Below the pieces are notes generated by a model that did no database searches, had not been told where the DNA came from, and saw only the letters and a program-made list of their open reading frames with translations. The translations under genes and the position numbers were made by a program. A DNA stretch of 53,626 nt from Blastococcus atacamensis (GTDB lineage: Bacteria > Actinomycetota > Actinomycetes > Mycobacteriales > Geodermatophilaceae). The stretch is taken from positions 1 to 53,626 of the forward strand of contig NZ_POQU01000017.1 in the NCBI RefSeq assembly GCF_002938425.1. Reading direction: 5' to 3'. This document shows positions 24,155 to 32,004 of this stretch, one piece after another (within the stretch, counting starts at the first letter, position 1; the number at the start of each line of letters is the position of its first letter).

Positions 24155-25041
24155 CCGTCGACGTCGCTGCGGCCGCCGAGTTCCTGGCGAGCTCCGCTCG
24201 CGTGCTGGACCGCCGCCGCTTCGAGTTGCTGTTCGGCGGGGGTGAGCCGGCGCCGGTGCTGGCCGCGTTGGACGGCTACCGGAACACCGACGGCGGCTAC
24301 GGCTGGGGCCTGGAGCCCGATCTGCGCTCGGTCACCAGCCAGCCCGCGGGCGCGCTGCACGCGCTCGAGGCGCTCGTCGGCACCGGTGCCGCCGGGGCGG
24401 ACCGGGCGCTGGCGGTCTGCGACTGGCTGGCGACGGTGACGCTGCTCGACGGCGGCCTGCCGTTCGCGCTGCCGGTGCCCGACCCGGCGGCCTGCGCGCC
24501 GTTCTGGGCGGATGCGGACCCCACGCGGTCCTCCCTCCAGATCACCGCCGTGGTGGCCGCGACGGCGCACCTCGTGGCGGCGGCCGTGCCCGCGGTGGCG
24601 GACCACCGGTGGCTGCGGCAGGCCACGGCCCACTGCCTGGACGCGATCGCCGAGCTGCCGGCCGACGTCCACGCGATGGAGCTGGCGTTCGCGGTCCGGT
24701 TCCTGGACGCCGCCGCGCCGGCCTGGCCGCGGGTGGTTCCGGCGCTCGTGGACCGCCTTCGAGCGCACGTGCCGGCCGACGGACTGCTGCACGTGGCCGG
24801 TGGGGCGCCCGACGAGTACATGCGGCCCCTGGACTTCAGCCCTCTGCCGGGCGGACCGGCCCGGACCCTGTTCCCGCCCGAGGTGGTCGACCGCGAGCTC
24901 GACCGGCTCGAGGCGGGGCAGCAGGACGACGGAGGGTGGAGCGTGGATTTCGTCAGTTACTCGGCGGCGGCCACGCTGGAGTGGCGGGGACACAGCACGG
25001 TGGAGGCGCTCGCGCTGCTGCGCGCCAACTCCCGGATCTGA
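24151..25041 (+). CDS. terpene-cyclase/prenyltransferase-like alpha-toroid protein
   Basis: A 296-aa protein with QW-like repeats of the squalene cyclase/prenyltransferase alpha/alpha-toroid: LDGYRNTDGGYGWGLEPDLRS...SQPAGALHALEAL near the N-terminus and LEAGQQDDGGWSVDF near the C-terminus. It lacks the DXDD motif of a class II cyclase and is too short for a full cyclase, so it is probably a binding or non-canonical toroid protein. It overlaps the regulator gene by 4 bp (ATGA) and is therefore co-translated with it; the partnership with a PucR regulator and a desaturase operon is interesting but unexplained. No role is assigned. Confidence 0.7.
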   Translation: MTVDVAAAAEFLASSARVLDRRRFELLFGGGEPAPVLAALDGYRNTDGGYGWGLEPDLRSVTSQPAGALHALEALVGTGAAGADRALAVCDWLATVTLLDGGLPFALPVPDPAACAPFWADADPTRSSLQITAVVAATAHLVAAAVPAVADHRWLRQATAHCLDAIAELPADVHAMELAFAVRFLDAAAPAWPRVVPALVDRLRAHVPADGLLHVAGGAPDEYMRPLDFSPLPGGPARTLFPPEVVDRELDRLEAGQQDDGGWSVDFVSYSAAATLEWRGHSTVEALALLRANSRI

Positions 25042-25045
25042 GGCG

Positions 25046-25639
25046 TCAGACAGGGCGGAGCACGGCGACGAGGAAGTCCGACTCGGGGGTGAACGGCCGC
25101 AGGTCCCACGTGGACAGCAGCAGGTCCGGTGCCCACCCGGCGGACCGGGCGTCGTCGAGGAACTCGTCGAAGTCGTAGCCGCGCCCGGCGCCGAACCCGA
25201 TCGCGGCACGCCCCTCCTCCGAGACGTGCGCCCGCAGGCGCGCCAGCACGGTGCGCCGGGTCGAGGGCGCCAGGAACGCCATCACGTTGCCTGCGCTGAC
25301 GATCGCGTCGAACGGCTCACCGTCCAGATCCAGCTCCGCCAGGTCACCGACCAGCCAGCGCGGGCCCGGATGGTCCTCCTCCGCTGCGGCGATCAGTACC
25401 GGATCGACGTCGACCCCGACGACCTCGTGCCCGACGGAGGCCAGCCAGCCGCCGACCCGGCCGGGTCCGCAGCCGGCGTCGAGGACGCGGGAGCCGCGGG
25501 CCAGCATCGCGTCGACCAGCCGGGCCTCGCCCACCAGGTCCACCCCCTGCGCGGCGAGATCCCGGAACCGCTGGACGTAGGCCCGCGAGTGGTCGGGGTC
25601 CTCCTGGGTCAGCCGCGTCCACGCGCTGGGTTCGGTCAT
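25046..25639 (-). CDS. class I SAM-dependent methyltransferase
   Basis: A 197-aa methyltransferase. Motif I VLDAGCGPGRVGGWLASVGHEVVGVDVDP binds S-adenosylmethionine (VLDAGCGPG near 50); motif II is DLAELDL; motif III is FDAIVSAGNVMAFL. The substrate-specific region is small and not diagnostic. A GAGAAT hexamer lies 6 nt before the ATG, suggesting a leaderless mRNA. Convergent with the toroid gene, only 4 bp apart. Confidence 0.88.
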   Translation of the reverse strand: MTEPSAWTRLTQEDPDHSRAYVQRFRDLAAQGVDLVGEARLVDAMLARGSRVLDAGCGPGRVGGWLASVGHEVVGVDVDPVLIAAAEEDHPGPRWLVGDLAELDLDGEPFDAIVSAGNVMAFLAPSTRRTVLARLRAHVSEEGRAAIGFGAGRGYDFDEFLDDARSAGWAPDLLLSTWDLRPFTPESDFLVAVLRPV

Positions 25640-25723
25640 GCGGCCATTCTCGACGACACGGGGACGACCTAGCGGGTGGGTCCGTCGTCCCTCAGCCCCA
25701 CCAGGAGCGTTCCGCTGTTCCGG

Positions 25724-27076
25724 TCATCCCTCGGGCCTCCAGTCGGGCGGGTCGGCCGGCTGCAGCGCCGGGTCGTCAGCGGACAGCGTGCGCACCGGGC
25801 CCGGCGGCGTCCGGGGGCCCTCGAACCGCACCGTCACCCGGCCCAGGCCGCGTCCCCACACCCAGCCGGGTCCGAGCTCCTCGTGCCGCACGTCCTGCCC
25901 CGGCCACCAGCGCTTCTCCACCGGCAGCGCCGGAGCCTCCTCGGGGACCGCCGCCTCGGGCTCCGGTTCCGGCCCGGTCCCGTCGTCGACCTCGACGTGC
26001 CCCTCGGCGAAGAGGTCGCCCTGGGCGTAGACCGACAGCCCCGATACGCCGACGCCGAGGAGTCGGAGCCCACCCCCGGTGCCGGCCTCGGCGAGCAGCC
26101 GGCGGGCGGTGGAAGCGATCAGGCGGGAGTCGTCGGTCGGCTGCGGGAGCGTCTGCGAGCGGGTCAGGGTCGTGAAGTCGTAGCGGCGCAGCTTCAACGT
26201 CACCGTCCGGCCGGAGATGGCGCCCTTCCGGAGCCGCTCCCCCACGCGGGTGGCCATCGAGTCGATCTCCCGGTTCAGGACGGCGACGTCGGTGAGGTCG
26301 CGCTCGAAGGTCTCCTCGTGCGAGACGGACTTGACGTCCCGGTCGGGGACGACGGCGCGGTCGTCGTCGGCGCGGGCGAGCGCGTGCAGCCCGGCGCCGT
26401 GCGCTCGGCCGACGAGCGCGACGAGGTCGGTCAGCGAGCGGGCGGCCAGGTCGCCCACCGTCTTGACCCCCACCTGGTGCAGCCGTTCGGCGGTGGCCGG
26501 GCCGACGCCGCCCAGCCGGGTGACCGGCAGCGGGTGCAGGACCTCCAGCTCCCGGCCCGGCGCGACCACGACCAGGCCGTCGGGCTTCTGCAGGTCCGAG
26601 CCGATCTTGGCCATGAGTTTGGAGCTGCCGATGCCCACCGAACCGGTGACGCCGCCGGTCGCCTCCGCGATCCGCTCCTTGAGGTCCCGGGCCAGTGCGG
26701 AGACGCCGTCCAGCGACAGGTCGAGGCCGTCGGCCGCCGCGAGGTCGACGTAGGCCTCGTCGATCGACACCGGCTCCACCAACGGGGACACCTCGCGCAG
26801 CAGCCCCATGACGACGTCGGAGGTGCGCCGGTAGGCGGCGAACCGGCCGCCCAGGAACGCCGTTCCGGACGGGCACCGCCGCCGGGCCTCCGCCGTCGAC
26901 ATGGCCGAGCGGGCGCCGTACGCGCGCGCCTCGTAGGACGCCGTGGCGACGACGCCGCGTCCTCCGACCCCGCCGACGACCACCGGCCGCCCCCGGAGCG
27001 ACGGTTTGTCGCGTTGTTCCACAGCCGCGAAGAACGCATCGAGATCGAGGTGCAGGATGCTCGGGATTCCCCTCAC
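25724..27076 (-). CDS. dinB: DNA polymerase IV (Y family)
   Basis: Error-prone translesion polymerase, 450 aa. LHLDLDAFFAAVEQRD and SIDEAYVDL carry the catalytic acidic residues; SSKLMAKIGSDLQKPDG and the HhH region GVGPATAERLHQVGV follow; the little-finger domain is near RRYDFTTLTRSQTL. A C-terminal extension of about 95 residues (Glu/Pro-rich, then WWPGQDVRHEELGPGWVWGRG) is typical of some actinobacterial DinB proteins. There is no evident LexA box just upstream, so it may not be SOS controlled. Start GTG; the reading begins at the conserved HLDLDAFF. Confidence 0.94.
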   Translation of the reverse strand: MRGIPSILHLDLDAFFAAVEQRDKPSLRGRPVVVGGVGGRGVVATASYEARAYGARSAMSTAEARRRCPSGTAFLGGRFAAYRRTSDVVMGLLREVSPLVEPVSIDEAYVDLAAADGLDLSLDGVSALARDLKERIAEATGGVTGSVGIGSSKLMAKIGSDLQKPDGLVVVAPGRELEVLHPLPVTRLGGVGPATAERLHQVGVKTVGDLAARSLTDLVALVGRAHGAGLHALARADDDRAVVPDRDVKSVSHEETFERDLTDVAVLNREIDSMATRVGERLRKGAISGRTVTLKLRRYDFTTLTRSQTLPQPTDDSRLIASTARRLLAEAGTGGGLRLLGVGVSGLSVYAQGDLFAEGHVEVDDGTGPEPEPEAAVPEEAPALPVEKRWWPGQDVRHEELGPGWVWGRGLGRVTVRFEGPRTPPGPVRTLSADDPALQPADPPDWRPEG

Positions 27077-27263
27077 GACCAGCGCCTCACCCCGCCATTG
27101 TCCGTGCCGCCACCGATCCCGGGGAGGATCCCCGTGCTCCGCGAGCTGCAGCCCGGCACCGCTCCGGTCCCGGGACGCGACGTTCCCATGCGATCGGCAG
27201 GCTCCGGAACCGGCCTCCGGTCCGTGCCCCCCGCCGGCCCGGCGGACCGACGTAGGAGGACTC

Positions 27264-27758
27264 GTGCGCCGTCAGCAGTCACCGGTGACCGTCCGCGTCC
27301 CCGGGCGGAACGTCGGCGAGGCGGTGGCCCGGCTGACGACGGTCGCGGACCGCGAGCGCGCCCGCCGCCCACGCAGGCCCGGCGACCTGCGCATCCGGGT
27401 GCGCCCCGACGGCCGGGTCCGGATCGGGCGGCTCTCCGGCAGCTCGCTGTCCTACCCGACGCTGCGCGGCGGCCTGGAACCGGCGCCCAGGGGTGGCGTG
27501 CAGCTCACGGGCACGGTCCGCGAGGACGGCGCCGGCCTCCTCGTCATCGGCGGAGAGGTCCTGGTCGGGGTGGTCGGGCTGGTCCTGATCCTCGCCGGGG
27601 TGTCGTCCGGCGAGCCGGGGGGTGTGGTCGCCGGCGGCTTCTCCCTCGTGCTGGGCGTCGTCGTGGCATGGGTTCTGCACCGGCTGCGGCGCGGCTTCGG
27701 AACGGAGGCCGACGAGTTCGTCGGGGTGCTGGAGCGGGCGCTCGGGCGCAGGGGATGA
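27264..27758 (+). CDS. membrane protein of unknown function
   Basis: A 164-aa protein. An N-terminal soluble part of about 90 residues (VRVPGRNVGEAVARLTTVADRERARRP..., LRIRVRPDGRVRIGRLSGSS) is followed by two membrane segments (GGEVLVGVVGLVLILAGV and GVVAGGFSLVLGVVVAWVL) and a short basic tail. I do not recognise it. GTG 27264 has TAGGAGGA just upstream. It is convergent with glpK. Confidence 0.7.
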   Translation: MRRQQSPVTVRVPGRNVGEAVARLTTVADRERARRPRRPGDLRIRVRPDGRVRIGRLSGSSLSYPTLRGGLEPAPRGGVQLTGTVREDGAGLLVIGGEVLVGVVGLVLILAGVSSGEPGGVVAGGFSLVLGVVVAWVLHRLRRGFGTEADEFVGVLERALGRRG

Positions 27759-27771
27759 GGAGCCGGCGGGC

Positions 27772-29292
27772 TCAGCTGACGTCGTCGTCCACCCAGTCCA
27801 GGCTCTTGGTGACCGCCTTCTGCCAGTTCCGGTAGGTGCGCTCGCGCTCCTCGTCGGCCATCGCCGGCTCCCAGCGCTTGTCCTCCGCCCACTTGGCGGT
27901 CAGCTCGTCCAGGCCGCTCCAGAAGCCGACCGCCAGGCCCGCGGCGTAGGCGGCGCCCAGCGCCGTGGTCTCGGCGATCCTCGGCCGGATGACCGGGACG
28001 TCGAGCAGGTCGGCCTGGAACTGCATGAGCAGCTCGTTCCCCACCATGCCGCCGTCGACCCGCAGCTCGGTGAGGTCGACCCCGGAGTCGGCGTTCATCG
28101 CGTCGAGGACCTCGCGGGTCTGGAAGGCGGTTGCCTCCAGCACCGCGCGGGCCAGGTGGCCGCGGTTGACGAACCGGGTGAGGCCGACGACGGCGCCACG
28201 GGCGTCGGAGCGCCAGTGCGGGGCGAAGAGGCCGGAGAACGCCGGGACGAAGTAGGCGCCGCCGTTGTCGTCGACCTCGCGGGCCAGGTCCTCGATCTCG
28301 GGGGCGCTGGAGATCATCTTCAGGTTGTCCCGCACCCACTGGACCAGCGAGCCGGTGACCGCGATCGAGCCCTCCAGCGCGTAGACCGGCTTGGCGTCGC
28401 CCAGCTGGTAGCAGAGGGTGGTGAGCAGGCCGTTCTCCGACGGCACCGCCTCCTCGCCGGTGTTGAGCAGCATGAAGTTGCCGGTGCCGTAGGTGTTCTT
28501 GGCCATGCCGCGCTCGAAGCAGACCTGGCCGAAGGTGGCCGCCTGCTGGTCGCCGAGGGAGCCGGAGATCGGCACGCCGGCGAGGAACCCGGACGTGCGG
28601 CCGGTCCCGTACTCCTCGGAGTTCGAGCGGATCTCCGGCAGCATGGAGACCGGGATGCCCATCTCGTCGGCAATGGCCTCGTCCCAGGCGAGCGTCCGGT
28701 AGTCCATGAGCATCGTGCGCGAGGCGTTGGAGACGTCGGTGAGGTGCTGGCCGCCGTCGCGACCGCCGGTCATGTTCCACATGAGCCAGGAGTCGATGGT
28801 CCCCATCAGTAGCTCGCCATTCTCGGCGCGCTTCCGGGCGCCCTCGACGTTGTCGAGGATCCAGCGGACCTTGGGGCCGGCGAAGTAGGTCGCCAGCGGG
28901 AGGCCGACCTTGTCCTTGTAGCGGTCCGCGCCGCCGCCCAGGGCGCCGAGCTCCTCGATGATCTTCGTGGTGCGGGTGTCCTGCCAGACGATCGCGTTGT
29001 GGACCGGTTCGCCGGTCCGCCGGTCCCAGACCACCGTGGTCTCGCGCTGGTTGGTGATCCCGACGGCGACGATGTCGGAGACGCCGGCATCGCTGCGGGC
29101 GATGGCCTGCGCGACCACCTCGCGGGTGTTGCGCCAGATCTCCATCGCGTCGTGCTCGACCCAGCCGGCGCGCGGGAAGATCTGCTGGTGCTCCTTCTGG
29201 CCGACGGAGACGACGTTGCCGTCGTGGTCGAAGAGCATGCAGCGGGTGCTGGTCGTGCCCTGGTCGATCGCGGCGACGTACTGGTCTGCCAT
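27772..29292 (-). CDS. glpK: glycerol kinase
   Basis: ATP-dependent phosphorylation of glycerol to glycerol 3-phosphate. The 506-aa FGGY-family product begins [21 protein letters not shown] and keeps [33 protein letters not shown]-like [39 protein letters not shown] and the FGGY signature region [29 protein letters not shown] precedes the ATG. It lies downstream of glpF (25-bp gap) on the same strand, and divergent glpD completes the pathway. Confidence 0.97.
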   Translation of the reverse strand: MADQYVAAIDQGTTSTRCMLFDHDGNVVSVGQKEHQQIFPRAGWVEHDAMEIWRNTREVVAQAIARSDAGVSDIVAVGITNQRETTVVWDRRTGEPVHNAIVWQDTRTTKIIEELGALGGGADRYKDKVGLPLATYFAGPKVRWILDNVEGARKRAENGELLMGTIDSWLMWNMTGGRDGGQHLTDVSNASRTMLMDYRTLAWDEAIADEMGIPVSMLPEIRSNSEEYGTGRTSGFLAGVPISGSLGDQQAATFGQVCFERGMAKNTYGTGNFMLLNTGEEAVPSENGLLTTLCYQLGDAKPVYALEGSIAVTGSLVQWVRDNLKMISSAPEIEDLAREVDDNGGAYFVPAFSGLFAPHWRSDARGAVVGLTRFVNRGHLARAVLEATAFQTREVLDAMNADSGVDLTELRVDGGMVGNELLMQFQADLLDVPVIRPRIAETTALGAAYAAGLAVGFWSGLDELTAKWAEDKRWEPAMADEERERTYRNWQKAVTKSLDWVDDDVS

Positions 29293-29317
29293 GGGTCTTC
29301 TCCTCGGGAACGGGACG

Positions 29318-30058
29318 TCAGATGGGGACGTGCGAGAACAGGCCGGCGAGGACGGCGCCCACCAGCGGGCCGACGACGGGGACCCAGGAGTAGTCCCAGT
29401 TGCTGCTGCCCTTGCCGCGGATGGGGAGCACGGCATGCGCGAGGCGCGGACCCAGGTCGCGCGCGGGGTTGATGGCGTAGCCCGTCGGGCCACCCAGCGA
29501 GACACCGATGCCCACGACCAGCAGCGCCACCGCCAGCGGGCCCACCTCGGTGGGCGTGTCCCCGAAGCGCAGCACGACGTAGACCAGGACGAACGTGCCC
29601 AGCACCTCGGTGACCACGTTGTCGGGGATGCTGCGGATCGCGGCGTTGGTGGAGAAGGTGCCCAGCGCGGCGCCGGGCTCGTTGTCCGGGTCGTCGTAGT
29701 GCCGGCGATACGCGGCCCAGGCGCCGACGGCGCCGGCGAAGGCGCCGAGCAGCTGGGCGAGCACGTAGACGGCGGTCGAGGCCCAGGTGACGGGCACGCC
29801 CGGGGCGTACTCGTCCGCACCGCTGGCCCACAGGCCGGCGGTGATCGCCGGGTTGATGTGCGCCCCCGAGCTGGCCGCGGCGTACACGGCGGCGAAGACG
29901 GCCAGACCCCAGCCGAAGGCGATCGTGATGATGCCGCCACCGTTGCCATAGGTCTTGGACAGGGTCACGTTGGCGACCACGCCCACGCCCAGCAGGATGA
30001 GGAAGAAGGTGCCGACGACCTCGCTGCCGAAGACGGTCCACAGGCCGACGGACTCCAC
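29318..30058 (-). CDS. glpF: glycerol uptake facilitator / aquaporin (MIP family)
   Basis: A 246-aa channel with six membrane segments and both NPA boxes ([11 protein letters not shown] and [10 protein letters not shown]). The Asp after the second NPA region (NPARDLGPR) is the residue typical of glycerol-permeable members. GTG 30058 is used, with GGAGGAGG 8-11 nt upstream; a GTG further upstream (30163) is open but has no support. Transcribed with glpK; glycerol enters through it and is trapped by the kinase. Confidence 0.92.
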   Translation of the reverse strand: MESVGLWTVFGSEVVGTFFLILLGVGVVANVTLSKTYGNGGGIITIAFGWGLAVFAAVYAAASSGAHINPAITAGLWASGADEYAPGVPVTWASTAVYVLAQLLGAFAGAVGAWAAYRRHYDDPDNEPGAALGTFSTNAAIRSIPDNVVTEVLGTFVLVYVVLRFGDTPTEVGPLAVALLVVGIGVSLGGPTGYAINPARDLGPRLAHAVLPIRGKGSSNWDYSWVPVVGPLVGAVLAGLFSHVPI

Positions 30059-30129
30059 GCGGCGCCTCCTCCCCGTCGGTGGTGCGGCTCCCGGGCGGGC
30101 CCTCGGGGGATCGAGGTCGGCCAGGCCCG

Positions 30130-30155
30130 TGTGACCGTAAGCACGACCTGTGACC
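30130..30155. promoter_or_regulatory. direct repeats in the glpF/glpD divergent promoter
   Basis: TGTGACC occurs at 30130-30136 and 30149-30155, 19 nt apart, in the region shared by divergent glpF and glpD. Possible regulator half-sites; no known operator recognised. Confidence 0.3.
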
Positions 30156-30255
30156 CGCTGCAACGGGATCGGTGGCGGTGCCCGCAGCCGACGCCACGGC
30201 CTGTCGCGGGAGCCCGTCGCCGCCTACCGTGGGCGGCGATCGCCGGAGGTGTTCG

Positions 30256-31986
30256 ATGTCCTCAGTTCCCGTGCTCGGTCCGCAGCAGCGAGCCCAGGCG
30301 TGGGCGGAGTTGGCCGAGGGCCGGTACGAGGTCCTCGTCGTCGGGGGCGGGGTCACCGGCGCCGGGGTGGCCCTGGACGCCGCGACCCGTGGCCTGCGCA
30401 CCGCGCTGGTCGAGGCCCGGGACTTCGCCAGCGGCACGTCGTCCCGCTCGTCCAAGCTCTTCCACGGCGGCCTGCGGTACCTGGAGCAGTTCGACTTCGG
30501 CCTCGTCCGCGAGGCCCTGCACGAGCGAGACCTGAACGTCACCCGCCTGGCGCCGCACCTGGTCAAGCCGGTGCCGTTCCTCTATCCCCTGACCCACCGG
30601 GTGTGGGAGCGGCCCTACGTCACGGCCGGCCTGGCCCTCTACGACGGGCTGGCCCGCGTCGGCGCCCTGTCCACGCCGATGCCGCCGCAGCGGCACCTCA
30701 CGCGCACCGGGGCGCGCAAGCTGTTCCCCGCGCTCCGACCGGAGGCCCTCGTCGGCGCGGTGCGGTACTACGACGCCCAGGCCGACGACGCCCGGCACAC
30801 CCTCGGGGTGGTCCTGACCGCGGCCCGCTACGGCGCCACGGTCCTGAACTCGGCCGAGGTGGTCTCGTTCGTGCACGCCGGCGGGCGGGTCGTCGGCGCC
30901 CGGGTCCGCGACGTCGAGACCGGCCAGGAGGTGGAGGTCCGCAGCGAGGTCGTCGTCAACGCCACCGGGGTGTGGACCGACGACGTCCAGACGTTGGTGG
31001 GCGGGCGTGGCCGCTTCCACGTGCGCGCCAGCAAGGGCGTGCACGTGGTCGTGCCCCGTGACCGGATCAACGGCGAGGTCGGCCTCATCCTGCGCACCGA
31101 GACGTCGGTGCTGTTCGTCATCCCGTGGGGAAGCCACTGGATCGTCGGGACGACGGACACCGACTGGAACCTGGACAAGGCCCACCCGGCGGCCAGCCGC
31201 GCGGACATCGACTACATCCTCGGACGCGTCAACGAGGTGCTCACCGTGCCGCTCTCGCACGACGACATCACCGGGGTCTACGCGGGGCTGCGACCGTTGC
31301 TCTCCGGCGAGAGCGAGTCGACCAGTCAGCTCTCCCGCGAGCACGCCGTCGCCCGCCCCATGCCGGGCGTCATCGCCGTCGCGGGTGGCAAGTACACGAC
31401 GTACCGGCCGATGGCCGCCGACGCCGTGGACGCCGTCGTGCAGGACGTCACCCGGCGGGTGCCGCCCAGCGTCACCGAGAACGTGCCGCTGGTCGGCGCG
31501 GAGGGCTACGCCGCGATGGTGAACCGGCTCGACGTCCTGGCCGAGCGGTGGGCGATCCCCCGCTTCCGCGCCGAGCACCTGCTCAACCGGTACGGCTCGC
31601 TGGCGCCGGAGGTGCTGGCCCTCGCCGACGAGGACCGCGACCTGCTGCTACCGGTACCCGGCGCCGAGCAGTACCTCATGGTGGAGATGGTCTGGGGCGC
31701 CGGGCACGAGGGAGCGCTGCACCTGGACGACCTGCTCGCCCGGCGCACCCGCATCTCCATCGAGACCCCGCACCGCGGGGTGGAGTCCGCCGACGCAGTG
31801 GCGCGGGCGGTGGCCGGGGTGCTGGGCTGGGACGCCGAGCGCGTCGCCAACGAAGTGGCCAGCTACATCGCACGCGTGGAGGCCGAGCGGGCCTCGCAGG
31901 CGGCATCCGACGACCGGGAGGCCGACGCGGTGCGGGTCGCCGCGCCCGACACCCGGGCGGTCGCCGTGGGACGGGCGCTGCGCTGA
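30256..31986 (+). CDS. glpD: aerobic glycerol-3-phosphate dehydrogenase
   Basis: FAD-dependent oxidation of glycerol 3-phosphate to dihydroxyacetone phosphate with electrons passed to the quinone pool. The 576-aa product has the FAD dinucleotide fold VLVVGGGVTGAGVALDAATRG (about 27-47), SRSSKLFHGGLRYLEQFDFGLVREAL, the conserved WGSHWIVGTTDTDW region, AVAGGKYTTYRPMA and a C-terminal helical domain (HLLNRYGSLAPEVLALAD, EGALHLDDLLARRTRI). ATG 30256 has GGAGGT 5 nt upstream. Divergent from glpF-glpK. The tail after about residue 545 is low-complexity. Confidence 0.96.
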   Translation: MSSVPVLGPQQRAQAWAELAEGRYEVLVVGGGVTGAGVALDAATRGLRTALVEARDFASGTSSRSSKLFHGGLRYLEQFDFGLVREALHERDLNVTRLAPHLVKPVPFLYPLTHRVWERPYVTAGLALYDGLARVGALSTPMPPQRHLTRTGARKLFPALRPEALVGAVRYYDAQADDARHTLGVVLTAARYGATVLNSAEVVSFVHAGGRVVGARVRDVETGQEVEVRSEVVVNATGVWTDDVQTLVGGRGRFHVRASKGVHVVVPRDRINGEVGLILRTETSVLFVIPWGSHWIVGTTDTDWNLDKAHPAASRADIDYILGRVNEVLTVPLSHDDITGVYAGLRPLLSGESESTSQLSREHAVARPMPGVIAVAGGKYTTYRPMAADAVDAVVQDVTRRVPPSVTENVPLVGAEGYAAMVNRLDVLAERWAIPRFRAEHLLNRYGSLAPEVLALADEDRDLLLPVPGAEQYLMVEMVWGAGHEGALHLDDLLARRTRISIETPHRGVESADAVARAVAGVLGWDAERVANEVASYIARVEAERASQAASDDREADAVRVAAPDTRAVAVGRALR

Positions 31987-32004
31987 CGCCGGCGCCCGCC
32001 CCGG

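Noticed and set aside
25107-25120. GTCCCACGTGGACA as a further parS-like site
   Set aside because: Only the CACGTG core and neighbours match; three positions differ from the 14-mer, and CACGTG alone is common in this sequence.
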